Numbered from the stretch's first letter, positions 23,855 through 33,775 are shown. The stretch is DNA of 64,000 nucleotides from Desmonostoc muscorum FACHB-395 (GCF_014698035.1 NZ_JACJSF010000028.1:28368-92367), one strand, 5' to 3'. The notes: generated from the sequence alone by a model not told the origin. A program made the numbers and translations.

Positions 23855-26230
23855 ATGACCGCCACATCTCCTGCTTTTTTTTCCCCTCAAGAAATCGCTG
23901 CTGAAGGTCTTAAACCAGAAGAATACGCAGAAATTGTCCGTCGGTTAGGCCGTCATCCCAACAAAGCTGAACTGGGAATGTTCGGGGTAATGTGGTCAGA
24001 GCATTGCTGTTACAAAAATTCTCGGCCTCTACTCAAACAATTTCCGACTGAGGGGCCCCGCATCCTCGTAGGGCCTGGTGAAAATGCTGGTGTTGTAGAT
24101 TTGGGTGACGGACTCCAACTAGCTTTTAAGATTGAATCTCACAACCACCCATCAGCTGTAGAACCATTTCAAGGTGCAGCAACGGGAGTAGGCGGTATTC
24201 TTAGAGATATTTTTACAATGGGTGCGCGTCCCATTGCTCTATTAAATTCCCTGCGTTTCGGTTCTCTAGAAGATGCCAAAACTCGAAGGTTGTTTCAAGG
24301 TGTAGTGGCTGGGATTTCACACTATGGTAATTGTGTGGGAGTACCCACCGTTGGCGGCGAAGTTTATTTTGATCCGGCTTATTCTGGTAATCCCCTAGTG
24401 AATGTTATGGCACTGGGGTTAATGGAAACCCAGGAAATCGTTAAATCTGGGGCATCTGGCTTAGGAAACCCCGTGCTGTATGTTGGTTCTACCACTGGGC
24501 GCGATGGTATGGGAGGCGCAAGTTTTGCTAGTGCAGAATTGAGCGATCAGTCAATAGACGATCGCCCCGCTGTGCAAGTAGGCGATCCATTTTTGGAAAA
24601 GTCGTTAATTGAAGCTTGTCTAGAAGCGTTTAAAACGGGTGCAGTTGTCGCCGCCCAAGATATGGGAGCAGCTGGAATCACGTGTTCTACTTCAGAGATG
24701 GCGGCAAAAGGTGGAGTAGGAATTGAACTAGATTTAGACAAAATTCCCGCCAGAGAAACGGGGATGGTTCCTTATGAATATCTGCTTTCGGAATCTCAAG
24801 AACGAATGCTGTTTGTTGCCCATAAAGGGCGTGAGCAAGAATTAATCGACATTTTCCATCGTTGGGGACTTCAAGCCGTTGTCGCTGGTACTGTCATCGC
24901 TGAACCCATTGTGCGGATTCTTTTTCAGGGTGGAGTAGCAGCAGAAATTCCCGCCGAGGCTTTGGCGGAAAACACCCCACTATATAACCGTGAATTGCTG
25001 GCAGAACCGCCAGAATATGCTCGTCAAGCTTGGGAATGGACTCCTGATTCTTTACCTGCTTGCACAACCTCTGGCATAGAACTCAAAGGAGGTGTGCAAA
25101 ATTGGAATGATATTCTGTTAACTTTGCTCGATACACCCACGATCGCATCTAAGAACTGGGTATATCGTCAATATGACCATCAAGTACAGAATAATACAGT
25201 CATACTACCAGGTGGCGCTGATGCGGCTGTTATCCGGTTGCGCCCTCTTGAAGAAATTCCCAATCTCAAATCTAAAATCCCAAATCTAAAATTAGGGGTG
25301 GCAGCAACAGTCGATTGCAATCCTCGTTATGTTTATCTTGACCCCTACGAGGGAGCTAAGGCAGTGGTGGCAGAAGCTGCACGCAATCTTAGCTGTGTGG
25401 GTGCAGAACCTCTGGCGGTGACGGATAACCTAAATTTTGGCTCTCCAGAAAAACCAATTGGTTATTGGCAATTAGCAGAAGCTTGTCGCGGTTTGGCGGA
25501 AGGTTGCCGAGAATTGGCGACACCAGTCACAGGTGGAAATGTCTCTTTATACAATGAAACCCTTGATTCTCAAGGCATTCCCCAACCCATTTATCCCACT
25601 CCTGTAGTGGGGATGGTGGGCTTGATTCCCGATATCACCAAAATTTGTGGACAAGGTTGGCAAGCATCCGGCGATGTGATTTATCTTCTCGGATTGCCTC
25701 TAGCATCCAAAATCAGTTTGGGAGCATCTGAGTATTTAGCTACTATCCACAATACTGTTGCCGGAAAACCGCCACGGGTAGATTTTGACTTGGAACGCCG
25801 CGTCCAAAAAGTTTGTCGGGAAGGAATTCGTAATGGTTGGATACGTTCAGCCCATGATTCTGCTGAGGGGGGAGTGGCGATCGCACTTGCCGAATGTTGT
25901 ATTGCTGGAAACCTTGGTGCCGAAATCAATTTAGAAATAGCAACAACGCAGTTAAACCGCCTGGATGAGGTACTGTTTGCCGAAGGTGGTGCCAGAATTT
26001 TAGTCTCTATAGCATCAGAACAACAAGAAATTTGGGAATCATACTTACAGAAACATCTGGGTAAAGAATGGCAAAAACTCGGTATAGTCGATAATTCTCA
26101 CATCGGTTTGGGGGTTTTCACCACTGATAACCAAACCTTAATCAAAGTTACGATCGAAGAGATGAACGATCGCTATTTCCATGCGATCGCTAGGCGTATC
26201 GCCAACCAAACCACTATTTCTGAGTCCTGA
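23855..26230 (+). CDS. purL: Phosphoribosylformylglycinamidine synthase subunit PurL
   Basis: 791 residues, the small (PurL-type) synthetase that converts FGAR to FGAM with glutamine from PurQ and the helper PurS. The catalytic segments are visible: [59 protein letters not shown] and the second-half AAVVRLRP-like and [15 protein letters not shown] blocks, ending in [14 protein letters not shown]. About 15 residues (467-481, [13 protein letters not shown]) come from an in-frame heptamer repeat absent from typical homologues. purF follows 170 bp downstream on the same strand; together they are steps 4 and 1 of purine synthesis. Confidence 0.97.
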   Translation: MTATSPAFFSPQEIAAEGLKPEEYAEIVRRLGRHPNKAELGMFGVMWSEHCCYKNSRPLLKQFPTEGPRILVGPGENAGVVDLGDGLQLAFKIESHNHPSAVEPFQGAATGVGGILRDIFTMGARPIALLNSLRFGSLEDAKTRRLFQGVVAGISHYGNCVGVPTVGGEVYFDPAYSGNPLVNVMALGLMETQEIVKSGASGLGNPVLYVGSTTGRDGMGGASFASAELSDQSIDDRPAVQVGDPFLEKSLIEACLEAFKTGAVVAAQDMGAAGITCSTSEMAAKGGVGIELDLDKIPARETGMVPYEYLLSESQERMLFVAHKGREQELIDIFHRWGLQAVVAGTVIAEPIVRILFQGGVAAEIPAEALAENTPLYNRELLAEPPEYARQAWEWTPDSLPACTTSGIELKGGVQNWNDILLTLLDTPTIASKNWVYRQYDHQVQNNTVILPGGADAAVIRLRPLEEIPNLKSKIPNLKLGVAATVDCNPRYVYLDPYEGAKAVVAEAARNLSCVGAEPLAVTDNLNFGSPEKPIGYWQLAEACRGLAEGCRELATPVTGGNVSLYNETLDSQGIPQPIYPTPVVGMVGLIPDITKICGQGWQASGDVIYLLGLPLASKISLGASEYLATIHNTVAGKPPRVDFDLERRVQKVCREGIRNGWIRSAHDSAEGGVAIALAECCIAGNLGAEINLEIATTQLNRLDEVLFAEGGARILVSIASEQQEIWESYLQKHLGKEWQKLGIVDNSHIGLGVFTTDNQTLIKVTIEEMNDRYFHAIARRIANQTTISES
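25260..25292. repeat. Heptamer repeat inside purL
   Basis: CAAATCTAAAAT occurs at 25267-25278 and 25281-25292 (14-bp period), flanked by AATCTC-type relatives. It resembles intergenic Nostoc heptamers, yet it stays in frame and encodes [10 protein letters not shown]. Confidence 0.75.
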
Positions 26231-26400
26231 GTATTTAGACTTCACTCAGAAATCAGCACTAATCACTCAGAACTATTAGCGTCTCTGGGCATAATTACGG
26301 TACTGTTTTAATAGATGGTTAAAGATTTATTAAGAAATCAACAACTATCTATAGACATAATCCCAGTGACTTGACCCCCCCCACCAGGAGCAAAGCTAGC

Positions 26401-27900
26401 ATGATATCTATTCATTCTGTCACTTCGGATGAATACCCCGACCCTACCAACAACCCAATCAATAGTCATGAAAATCAGCCTGACAAGCCAGAAGAAGCTT
26501 GTGGTGTTTTTGGCATCTACGCACCAGGAGAAAACGTTGCTAAACTGACCTACTTTGGATTGTATGCCCTCCAGCATCGGGGTCAAGAATCAGCTGGGAT
26601 TGCTACCTTTGAAGGTACAAAAGTCCATCTCCACAAAGATATGGGCTTGGTGTCTCAAGTTTTTAATGAAACCATCTTGGATCAATTGCCTGGTAGCCTT
26701 GCTGTTGGTCACACTCGCTATTCCACCACAGGTTCTAGCCGCAAAGTTAATGCCCAACCCGCAGTCCTGGAAACTCGCTTAGGTTCACTAGCTCTTGCAC
26801 ACAATGGTAATTTAGTCAATACAGTGCAACTACGTCAAGAGTTGCTTGAGAAAAAATACAACTTAGTCACCACAACAGACTCAGAAATGATTGCTTTTGC
26901 GATCGCAGAAGCCATCAATGCTGGTGCAGATTGGCTAGAAGGTTCAATTCAAGCATTTCATCGTTGTGAAGGAGCCTTTAGTTTAGTTATTGGCACTCCT
27001 AACGGTGTTATGGGTGTCCGTGACACCAACGGTATTCGTCCTCTAGTAATTGGGACTTTAGCAGGTAATCCAGTTCGTTATGTTTTGGCATCCGAGACTT
27101 GTGGTTTAGACATCATTGGAGCCGAATACCTGCGAGATGTAGAACCAGGTGAATTAGTTTGGATTACTGAAGAAGGTTTAGCTTCCTATCATTGGAGTCA
27201 ACAGCCCCAAAGGAAATTGTGTATTTTCGAGATGATTTACTTTGCCCGTCCTGATAGCATCATGCACAACGAGAGTTTGTACAGCTATCGGATGCGCTTA
27301 GGACATCAACTAGCTAAAGAATCTTGTGTCGATGCCGATATTGTCTTTGGTGTTCCTGATTCTGGTATTCCTGCTGCGATCGGATTTTCTCAAGCTTCTG
27401 GTGTAGCTTACGCTGAAGGACTGATTAAAAACCGCTATGTTGGACGAACCTTTATTCAGCCAACTCAAACCATGCGCGAGTCAGGTATCCGTATGAAACT
27501 TAACCCGCTTAAAGATGTGCTGGCGGGTAAACGAGTAATTATTGTTGATGACTCCATTGTGCGGGGTACTACCAGCCGGAAACTAGTCAAAACCTTGCGT
27601 GAAGCGGGTGCAGTGGAAGTACACATGCGAATCTCTTCCCCACCAGTAACTCATCCTTGCTTCTACGGCATCGATACCGATTCTCAGGATCAGCTGATTG
27701 CTGCTACCAAGTCAGTAGCAGAAATCGCCAAGCAACTAGAAGTAGACAGCCTCGCTTATCTCAGTTGGGAAGGAATGCTAGAAGCGACACGAGAAGATAC
27801 CAATAGTTTCTGCTCTGCCTGCTTTACTGGAGATTATCCCGTAGCGATTCCTGAGCCAGTGAAGCGTTCTAAGTTGAGTTTAGAAAAGGTAGTGGTTTAG
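26401..27900 (+). CDS. purF: Amidophosphoribosyltransferase
   Basis: 499 residues from the ATG at 26401, chosen because AGGAG lies 10 nt before it; an upstream TTG is rejected. The 33-residue propeptide is expected to be cleaved to expose Cys34 (EEACGVFGIYAPG), the glutaminase nucleophile. The phosphoribosyl part has the PRPP loop VIIVDDSIVRGTTS and the C-terminal SACFTGDYPV with cysteines that fit the [4Fe-4S] class of PurF. It catalyses the first committed step of purine synthesis. The gene follows purL on the same strand. Confidence 0.97.
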   Translation: MISIHSVTSDEYPDPTNNPINSHENQPDKPEEACGVFGIYAPGENVAKLTYFGLYALQHRGQESAGIATFEGTKVHLHKDMGLVSQVFNETILDQLPGSLAVGHTRYSTTGSSRKVNAQPAVLETRLGSLALAHNGNLVNTVQLRQELLEKKYNLVTTTDSEMIAFAIAEAINAGADWLEGSIQAFHRCEGAFSLVIGTPNGVMGVRDTNGIRPLVIGTLAGNPVRYVLASETCGLDIIGAEYLRDVEPGELVWITEEGLASYHWSQQPQRKLCIFEMIYFARPDSIMHNESLYSYRMRLGHQLAKESCVDADIVFGVPDSGIPAAIGFSQASGVAYAEGLIKNRYVGRTFIQPTQTMRESGIRMKLNPLKDVLAGKRVIIVDDSIVRGTTSRKLVKTLREAGAVEVHMRISSPPVTHPCFYGIDTDSQDQLIAATKSVAEIAKQLEVDSLAYLSWEGMLEATREDTNSFCSACFTGDYPVAIPEPVKRSKLSLEKVVV

Positions 27901-28190
27901 GGGCTAGTAGTATTAGGGACATTAGGGAGTAGAAGGAGCAAGGGGTGAGTAACAACTCTTAACTCTCAACTCCCAACTCCCAACTAATGCCCCATTTCCA
28001 CTCAAGCTAAAATAGGGAAATCCCCTAACAAAATACAACTTTGCAGAATTGCCGTAATTTTTTAGTATTCGCAATTTTTAATAAATAGTGATGAACACTA
28101 ATTTGGCGGATGCCCAGTAGGGGTTGAGGTGTATCTTGTGTTTAAATTTAAAATCCTCTTAATTCACTTGTGCAGAATTTGGAGGATTAA
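27901..28190. other. Convergent spacer with heptamers
   Basis: It contains TTAGGGA-type repeats (about 27908-27925) and TAACTCTCAACTCCC-type pyrimidine heptamers (about 27956-27985), the usual Nostoc pattern between converging genes. No gene is seen. Confidence 0.6.
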
Positions 28191-28700
28191 TTAATCTATA
28201 AGGTTTGCTCGAATATCTTTTAAAGTCATCATTAGCGTTAATGGTTCTATTGGCGAGGGTTGAAACCCGTATTTTAAATAAAATCTTTTGGCTTCTTCAT
28301 CCTTAGCATGAACCAAAACACATCTAATACCCGCCATTTGGGATACTGTTAAAGTACGAATAATAGCATCTTTTAATAAACCAGACCCTATACCCCGTCC
28401 TTCCCATTTAATGTCTACAGCAAGTCTTCCGATAAGCATACACGGTATAGGGTCTGGTGCGTTCCGTTTAGCTTTGCTAACAGCTATTAAATGAATTACA
28501 GAAGCAGTTGCTAAACAGTAATAGCCTATTACTTTATTTTCAATAGTTACTACAAAAGTTCTAGCCGTATCTCCCTCATTTTTCAAAGCTTTCTCCTTCA
28601 GCCAATTATTCAAAGCTTCTGATTTAGATTCAAATTCTAATACATCATGCTTAAGAGTAAGTGGCTGAGGAGGATTAATAATTTTTGTTTGTTTCATCAT
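28191..28700 (-). CDS. GNAT-family toxin (TacT-like)
   Basis: 169 residues from the ATG at 28700. The acetyl-CoA-binding motif is GRLAVDIKWEGRGIGSGLLKDA, preceded by a beta strand ending at residue 100, and the C-terminal RFYLKYGF is typical of TacT/AtaT-type acetyltransferases, which acetylate the amino acid of charged tRNA and stop translation. The ATG shares one base with the TAA of the DUF1778 gene upstream (TAATG), so translation is coupled. This is the classic GNAT-DUF1778 toxin-antitoxin order, antitoxin first. Confidence 0.9.
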   Translation of the reverse strand: MMKQTKIINPPQPLTLKHDVLEFESKSEALNNWLKEKALKNEGDTARTFVVTIENKVIGYYCLATASVIHLIAVSKAKRNAPDPIPCMLIGRLAVDIKWEGRGIGSGLLKDAIIRTLTVSQMAGIRCVLVHAKDEEAKRFYLKYGFQPSPIEPLTLMMTLKDIRANLID

Positions 28701-28990
28701 TAATCCCAAGGAGATTTAGCTGTTAATAATTTACGAATTTCTTCATTTGTTTTAGGTGGTGAGTCCAAAATAGCAAGGAATTTTTGATATCTTTCCTCGT
28801 CTAACGCAAAGAAAGTCTTGTTACAGATGACTTTTTCTGCTTCTCGACAGGCAACTTCTAACATAAAGTCAGAACGGTTCTTGCCAAGAATCGATGCAGC
28901 ATTATCAATTAAATCCCGTTGTTGTTCTTGAACTCTAATATTAATTACTTGGTTACGACCAAGGTTATCCATTTTAGAACGGGCAAGCAT
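28700..28990 (-). CDS. DUF1778 ribbon-helix-helix antitoxin (TacA-like)
   Basis: 96 residues from the ATG at 28990, which has GGAAG 9 nt upstream; an ATG at 29017 would add nine residues but places the start next to the inverted repeat. The N-terminus NQVINIRVQEQQRDLIDNAASILGKNRSDFML is the DUF1778 ribbon-helix-helix, and the disordered tail (FFALDEERYQKFLAILDSPP) is the segment that wraps the toxin. It should neutralise the GNAT toxin and, as a complex, repress its own operon at the operator at 29020-29060. Confidence 0.9.
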   Translation of the reverse strand: MLARSKMDNLGRNQVINIRVQEQQRDLIDNAASILGKNRSDFMLEVACREAEKVICNKTFFALDEERYQKFLAILDSPPKTNEEIRKLLTAKSPWD

Positions 28991-29019
28991 TGGGTATCTT
29001 CCATGTGTGTGTCTCATTT

Positions 29020-29060
29020 AGCATTGCTGAATTAAGTTTCAAGCTTTATTCAGCAATGCT
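29020..29060 (-). promoter_or_regulatory. Inverted-repeat operator of the TA operon
   Basis: A perfect 13-bp inverted repeat (AGCATTGCTGAAT, 29020-29032, with its complement at 29048-29060) and a 15-bp centre lie immediately downstream of the promoter -10 element. This is the position expected for autoregulation by the DUF1778-GNAT complex. Confidence 0.65.
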
Positions 29061-29068
29061 TAATATCT

Positions 29069-29097
29069 AATATAGAATATTGTGTATACAACGTCAA
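29069..29097 (-). promoter_or_regulatory. Promoter of the TA operon
   Basis: On the minus strand TTGACG (29097-29092), a 17-nt spacer, then TATATT (29074-29069). The start would fall at about 29062, next to the operator palindrome. Confidence 0.65.
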
Positions 29098-29236
29098 CAC
29101 AAATTTTATGGTTTAATCAGTTGTGTAATTACGGATACTTGCCATAGACAAGAGGACTTTTCAAATATACTCTTAAACAAATTAGCAAGCGATGTCTGAC
29201 GACAAGCCGAAGGAGCATTTACGCTAATCCATAAAT

Positions 29237-29518
29237 TTAACTGTGCTGCAAAAACTCAACCTTTGGTAATAACGGGTCAGTCACAATACCCACACCGCTA
29301 AAACCCCAACGTTTGAGCAGGTTTCCCAACTGTGTACGTGGAATAGATTCCACAGTAAAGCGGTTTGCAACTTCTGCTGCGTGGGTGTTGAGATAGCTAA
29401 GGGCATCAAAGTTTTCCTGAAACAGCAATAAATAACCTGATGTTTCGGTGTCAGGACGAGCTATCAAATAATTACCGTCAGTTTTTGAGCGCACCAAGTA
29501 ATAGACTTCGGACAGCAT
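29237..29518 (-). CDS. Small conserved hypothetical protein
   Basis: 93 residues. The sequence runs VYYLVRSKTDGNYLIARPD, LLLFQENFDALSYLNTHAAEVANRFTVESIPRTQLGNLLKRWGFSGVGIVTDPLLPKVEFLQ, a mixed alpha/beta pattern with no catalytic motif. Such short proteins are common in cyanobacteria and have no assigned function. It stands between the TA operon and the permease gene, all on the minus strand; heptamer repeats (29553-29588) separate it from the permease. Confidence 0.7.
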   Translation of the reverse strand: MLSEVYYLVRSKTDGNYLIARPDTETSGYLLLFQENFDALSYLNTHAAEVANRFTVESIPRTQLGNLLKRWGFSGVGIVTDPLLPKVEFLQHS

Positions 29519-29552
29519 GGAGATGGAGATGGGGAGAGTGGGACTAAACCAA

Positions 29553-29588
29553 TGACAAATGACAAATGACCAATGACCAATGACTAAT
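29553..29588. repeat. Heptamer repeats, AATGACA type
   Basis: Five or so AATGACA/AATGACC heptamers in a row. They end at the stop of the permease gene. Confidence 0.7.
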
Positions 29589-30630
29589 TGAGATTTTCTA
29601 GCCGAATGCGTGGATCGGCAGCTTTTAGCATCAAATCGGCGATTAAATTACCAGCAATTAGCAACACTGCGCCCATTACCAAGCTTGCCATTAACAAATA
29701 TAAATCTTGAGCTTGTAAAGCTTGTAAGGTCAACCTTCCTAAACCGGGCCAGTTGAAGAAAAATTCGGCAATGAAAGCACCGTTTAATAAACCAGCTAAT
29801 TCAAAACCCAATAAGGTAATCAAGGGATTTACGGCGTTACGAAGTGCATGAACGTAGATGACGCGGTTTTCTGGCAGACCTTTGGCACGAGCCGTTTGGA
29901 TATAATCTTGACGCAGCACATCCAATAATTCGCCGCGAGTGATGCGTTGTAAACCAGCAAAACTAGTAATTGAGAGGGCAATCGTAGGTAAAATCATGTG
30001 CCAGCCGACATCTAAGATTTTGCCAAACCATGTTAGTTCTGAGTGATTGATGCTAGTCATGCTACCCACTGGGAATAACGGCGAGGTGATTTGGGCTAAA
30101 ACCAGCAGCGCTAAGGCAGTTATGAAACTGGGAAAGCCTTGTCCGGCATAGCTAATAACCTGTAAAAGCCTATCTGATAGCTTATTTTGGTTAACAGCAG
30201 CAAAAATCCCTAGAGGGATGGCGATCGCCCATGTGACAATTAAAGATGCGATCGCTAATAGCAAAGTAGCTGGTACTCTTTCCCACAACAGCGATGCCAC
30301 TGAACGTTGATAAATAAAACTCGTGCCAAAATCTCCTTTTGTCAAGATTCGCCATAACCATAGCCAAAATTGCTCTGGCCAAGACTTATCAAGACCAAAC
30401 TGCCGCTTTATTTCCTCAATTCTTTCTGGAGATATCTTCGGGTTTTGCCGCAGCGTATCTACATAATCCCCTGGAGCGAGTTGAATAATGAAAAACGATA
30501 ATGCTGATGCCAAAAACAGAGTCAGTAGTGCCTGCAATACCCGCTTTGCCACATAAATAAAAGTTTCGCTCGTGACTAGCCTGATTAGCCAATCCCGACC
30601 TGTCTCCAAGGAAATTTTCGTAGATGTCAT
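29584..30630 (-). CDS. Peptide/nickel-type ABC transporter permease
   Basis: 348 residues from the ATG at 30630. An earlier in-frame start at 30672 would begin inside heptamer repeats and add a Lys/Asp/Asn-rich peptide, so it is rejected. Six hydrophobic segments, an N-terminal FIQLAPGDYVDTLRQNPKISPE loop and the motif RGELLDVLRQDYIQTARAKGLPENRVIYVHALRNA identify the DppB/OppB permease family. It would pair with a second permease and ATPases, which are not in this window; an orphan or dispersed transporter is common in cyanobacteria. Substrate cannot be told. Confidence 0.9.
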   Translation of the reverse strand: MTSTKISLETGRDWLIRLVTSETFIYVAKRVLQALLTLFLASALSFFIIQLAPGDYVDTLRQNPKISPERIEEIKRQFGLDKSWPEQFWLWLWRILTKGDFGTSFIYQRSVASLLWERVPATLLLAIASLIVTWAIAIPLGIFAAVNQNKLSDRLLQVISYAGQGFPSFITALALLVLAQITSPLFPVGSMTSINHSELTWFGKILDVGWHMILPTIALSITSFAGLQRITRGELLDVLRQDYIQTARAKGLPENRVIYVHALRNAVNPLITLLGFELAGLLNGAFIAEFFFNWPGLGRLTLQALQAQDLYLLMASLVMGAVLLIAGNLIADLMLKAADPRIRLENLN

Positions 30631-30715
30631 TTGTCTTTTGTCATTTGTCTTTTGTCCTTTGTCATTTGTCATTTGTCATTTGTCCTTTGCTAATGACCAA
30701 TGACAAATAACTAAT
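30631..30715. repeat. Heptamer repeats, ATTTGTC/CTTTGTC type
   Basis: About ten heptamers in the orientation TGTCATTTGTCCTTTG, then AATGACCAATGACAAATAACTAA on the other side, able to fold together. They lie between apt and the permease gene. Confidence 0.7.
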
Positions 30716-31229
30716 ATTCAATTAGAGAGATAATCGGCACGTCTGGCAGATATTTACGCCCTTCTAAATCCCGTAGCTCGATAATAAACCCAAATCCTAC
30801 TAATTCGCAGCCAATCTTCTGCACTAACTTTGCTGTTGCACTCGCAGTTCCACCCGTGGCAATCAAATCGTCCACAATCAAAACTCGGCTACTTTCATGT
30901 AAAGCGTCTTGATGCAGTTCCAGACAGTCAGTACCATACTCTAGATCATATTCAATTGAGTGAACTGCTGCTGGTAACTTACCTTTTTTGCGGATGGGAA
31001 TAAAACCAGCCCCTAATTGATAAGCCAGAGGTGAGCCAAAAATAAATCCTCTTGACTCTATACCAATTACATAATCTGGTTTTATTTCAGCTTCGTTGCA
31101 TTTTTGTGTTAAAAAGTCAATAGTATAGCGTAATCCCTCTGGATCGCGCAGTAATGTAGTAATATCCCGAAATAAAATTCCGGGTTTGGGAAAATCTGGA
31201 ATGTCACGAACGAGAGACTTCAAATCCAT
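30711..31229 (-). CDS. apt: Adenine phosphoribosyltransferase
   Basis: 172 residues from the ATG at 31229, where the family's [24 protein letters not shown] begins; a start at 31343 would add a repeat-encoded Pro/His-rich peptide and is rejected. The PRPP-binding motif reads [16 protein letters not shown], and an IESRGFIFG segment precedes it. It salvages adenine to AMP. Upstream is a run of GGGGGATGGGGGAT-type repeats, downstream heptamers, then the permease gene. Confidence 0.95.
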   Translation of the reverse strand: MDLKSLVRDIPDFPKPGILFRDITTLLRDPEGLRYTIDFLTQKCNEAEIKPDYVIGIESRGFIFGSPLAYQLGAGFIPIRKKGKLPAAVHSIEYDLEYGTDCLELHQDALHESSRVLIVDDLIATGGTASATAKLVQKIGCELVGFGFIIELRDLEGRKYLPDVPIISLIEY

Positions 31230-31659
31230 AAAATGGGAATGGGGGATGGGGGATGGGGGATGGGGGATGGGGAAGAAGAGGAGCAAGGTAAGTATGGGAA
31301 AAAAGTATTGATTATTGACCAATTCCCAATTCCCAATCCCCAATCCCCAATTTTCAGATACCTGAAAAATCGTACACTATAATGTCATACGCTGGGGGTC
31401 GAAGCTTCAGCTTCGTCCTTTGTTGACGATAATTAGAATCTAAACCAAGCTAGAAAAGGTATTACATTCAGAAATGAGGTGAATTAACTTATGTTTTAAA
31501 ACTTTGATTTCAATATAGGGAAAACTTTGAGTAGAAAGAGTTAAGTAATGTATATATCAGGTAGTCATGCTACTGCTACAAGTCTAATGCTTAAGTCTTG
31601 GCTACCGATCTTAAATTTGTTTTATCTAGTCTGTTGGAACCGCACAAGGTATTTATAGA
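31230..31659. other. Divergent spacer
   Basis: This 430-bp spacer holds GGGGGATG-type repeats (31237-31273) and CCCAATTCC-type heptamers (31319-31351) beside apt, a small palindrome CGAAGCttcaGCTTCG (about 31399-31414), and AT-rich leader for the DUF3038 gene. No gene is seen. Confidence 0.6.
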
Positions 31660-32286
31660 ATGAATGTCTCAGCAAGTTTAACGCCGTTCAACAGTCCAAC
31701 TCAAGATTCATTGCCGACGATTCTGGACACTTTGCCAGATCCTGCGATCGCTTCCAAGACTTGTCCTCGGAGAACGCGGTTGCAAATTGACCTGATTTTA
31801 TTGGCAATTGAAGCTTTAGAGCTTGGTGGTTCGGAAGCAATCTTGAGTTTTGCTCAAGAGTTGGATCTTAAAGGAATTGTTAAAGACAGGGTGAATTTAT
31901 GGCGGATGCGTAGCTCTAACCCGCTACGGAGAGCGCATATTCGCCGTCCCTTAACTATCATGGAAGCAAAAGCTCTGGTAGTCATTGCTTGCTACATAGC
32001 GCGGCGTTTAACTGTTGTCATTCGCCAGTTATTAATGATATGTCAACAAATGGAAGAAAAGCAGATTCCATTAGAACAGAATTTGCGTCTATCTAATTAC
32101 CTAGAGCGGTTTAGAGCGCATTTTAAAAGCCGGATGAATGCCCGACGTTCTGGTGTACTAGCATTAACTTCTGATGAAAAATTAGATGAGCTAGCTATAA
32201 ATTTGTTAGGACAATTACTATTTTGTACGGGTACAGCTGGAATGCAGCGATTCTGGATTAGTCTTTTTGACGGTGAAGTGGAATGA
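31660..32286 (+). CDS. DUF3038 protein
   Basis: 208 residues, matching the cyanobacterium-specific DUF3038 type: CPRRTRLQIDLILLAIEALELGGSEAILSFAQELDL, NLWRMRSSNPLRRAHIRRPLTIMEAKALVVIACYIARRL, and a C-terminal LLGQLLFCTGTAGMQRFWISLFDGEV. All-helical and soluble. The stop overlaps the next gene's ATG (ATGA), so the two are coupled. Function unknown; the constant pairing with DUF4335 suggests they work together. Confidence 0.85.
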   Translation: MNVSASLTPFNSPTQDSLPTILDTLPDPAIASKTCPRRTRLQIDLILLAIEALELGGSEAILSFAQELDLKGIVKDRVNLWRMRSSNPLRRAHIRRPLTIMEAKALVVIACYIARRLTVVIRQLLMICQQMEEKQIPLEQNLRLSNYLERFRAHFKSRMNARRSGVLALTSDEKLDELAINLLGQLLFCTGTAGMQRFWISLFDGEVE

Positions 32287-33713
32287 ATATTCAACGTAAG
32301 TACAGTCTACCTAATTGTACACTGCTTTTAGAAGGGTTAAGTGATGTCACTAGGGCTGCACAGTTCCAGGAAATGCGCCCGGAATTATCAATATTGGTAA
32401 ATGCAGAATGCTATTTATCTGGTTATAATCAGCCCCTAACGGGAGGGCGGGAATTTTTTGAAAGTTTGGTGAGAGCTGTTAGTGGGTATGCCCAAGAATT
32501 TTTAAGTAGTGTACCTAATCCTCAAGCACACAATCAGGAATCGGAGCTAGTAGAGTTTCGGAAAGTTGATAGCAACCGACACAGATTAATCATCCATTCC
32601 GAAGGAACTCCAGAAGGATTCGATCACTCTAACAATTCCAAACGTCCGCCAATTGAGATAGATTTGAATACAGTGCAGTTGTTTGATTTAGTAGAAGCAG
32701 TGGATCAGTTTTTTGCTGATACCCAAACTTTACCTGAACTTTCTCTAGAACTACAACCAGTTACCAGACGCTATGGCGGCGCTAGTCAAGCTTTGGTTCG
32801 GCAAGCTGTACCTGCTGCTGTGGGTGTATCAAGTTTAGCAGTGGCTGCGATCGCCTTTAACTTGATTCCACCTCCCCAACTACGTCCACCACAGCCAATA
32901 ACAGATGAGCAAAGTAGCTCTACAATAAACAATATCACTCCTCCAGCATCAGCTGCTGCAACACCCATTGCTACGGCAAGGCCCACACTAACGCCTACAG
33001 CTAATGGAAAGCCGGCAGTTAAAGATTTAGAAGCACTTTTAAATACAGTTCCAGAAATTACCGATCCATCTCAGTTACGTGCATTGAATCGTCAAGTTTA
33101 CAATCAAGTTCATCCAGCTTGGGCTAATCGCTCAGGATTGCAACAAGATTTGATTTACCGTCTGGGTGTAGCTGCGGATGGTGCGATCGTTGGTTATAAA
33201 GCGGTGAATAAAGAAGCGAATCTAGAAGTAGGTAAAACTCCTCTGCCTAACGTACTTTACAATCCAGCTACCCGTCCGACCATTTCCAATGAACCAATCG
33301 CCCAATTTCGTGTAGTATTTACTACACAAGGTGTCCTGCAAGTTAGCCCTTGGCGGGGATATGCTAGAACGCCAGAGGTAGTGGGCACAAAAATTACTGA
33401 CTCTAATATAGTCAAAAATTTAAATCAAAAGCTTTATAGTACAGTTCGGCAAACTTGGAGTGGCAAACCCACCTTTACGCGAGATTTGAAATATCGGGTA
33501 GCAGTCAACAAAGATGGTGTAATTGCTGACTACGAACCACTAAACCAAGTTGCCTTTGACTATTTTCGGGAAACACCCCTTCCCAAGATGTTCAATGCTA
33601 TCTACGGCTCTAATGTAGCAGCCCCCAACGATAAAGAACCTCTCGCTCACTTCCAAGTGATATTCAAGCCTAGCGGCAACCTGGAAGTTACACCTTGGAG
33701 GGGATATCAATAA
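32283..33713 (+). CDS. DUF4335 protein
   Basis: 476 residues. The N-terminal part (about 1-165, MNIQRKYSLPNCTLLLEGLSD) is the DUF4335 domain; a hydrophobic segment (about 180-200, AVPAAVGVSSLAVAAIAF) looks like a membrane anchor. After a Pro/Thr linker, two similar repeats of about 100 residues follow; each ends in Phe-x-Val-x-Phe ... PWRGY (VVFTTQGVLQVSPWRGY and VIFKPSGNLEVTPWRGY). It is translationally coupled to the DUF3038 gene. Function unknown. The convergent penicillin-binding-protein gene is 61 bp away. Confidence 0.85.
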   Translation: MNIQRKYSLPNCTLLLEGLSDVTRAAQFQEMRPELSILVNAECYLSGYNQPLTGGREFFESLVRAVSGYAQEFLSSVPNPQAHNQESELVEFRKVDSNRHRLIIHSEGTPEGFDHSNNSKRPPIEIDLNTVQLFDLVEAVDQFFADTQTLPELSLELQPVTRRYGGASQALVRQAVPAAVGVSSLAVAAIAFNLIPPPQLRPPQPITDEQSSSTINNITPPASAAATPIATARPTLTPTANGKPAVKDLEALLNTVPEITDPSQLRALNRQVYNQVHPAWANRSGLQQDLIYRLGVAADGAIVGYKAVNKEANLEVGKTPLPNVLYNPATRPTISNEPIAQFRVVFTTQGVLQVSPWRGYARTPEVVGTKITDSNIVKNLNQKLYSTVRQTWSGKPTFTRDLKYRVAVNKDGVIADYEPLNQVAFDYFRETPLPKMFNAIYGSNVAAPNDKEPLAHFQVIFKPSGNLEVTPWRGYQ

Positions 33714-33728
33714 TAATTCGTGATTCGT

Positions 33729-33775
33729 AATTCGTAATCCGTAATTTTTAACTATGAAATTACAAATTACGAATT
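33729..33775. terminator. Bidirectional hairpin between convergent genes
   Basis: AATTCGTAAT (33729-33738) pairs with ATTACGAATT (33766-33775), and GTAATTT with AAATTAC inside it. It lies between the DUF4335 stop and the PBP stop and probably ends both transcripts. Confidence 0.55.

Noticed and set aside
28991..29017. Longer start for the DUF1778 antitoxin at 29017
   Set aside because: The ATG at 28990 has a GGAAG site 9 nt before it, and the longer form starts 2 bp from the operator palindrome.
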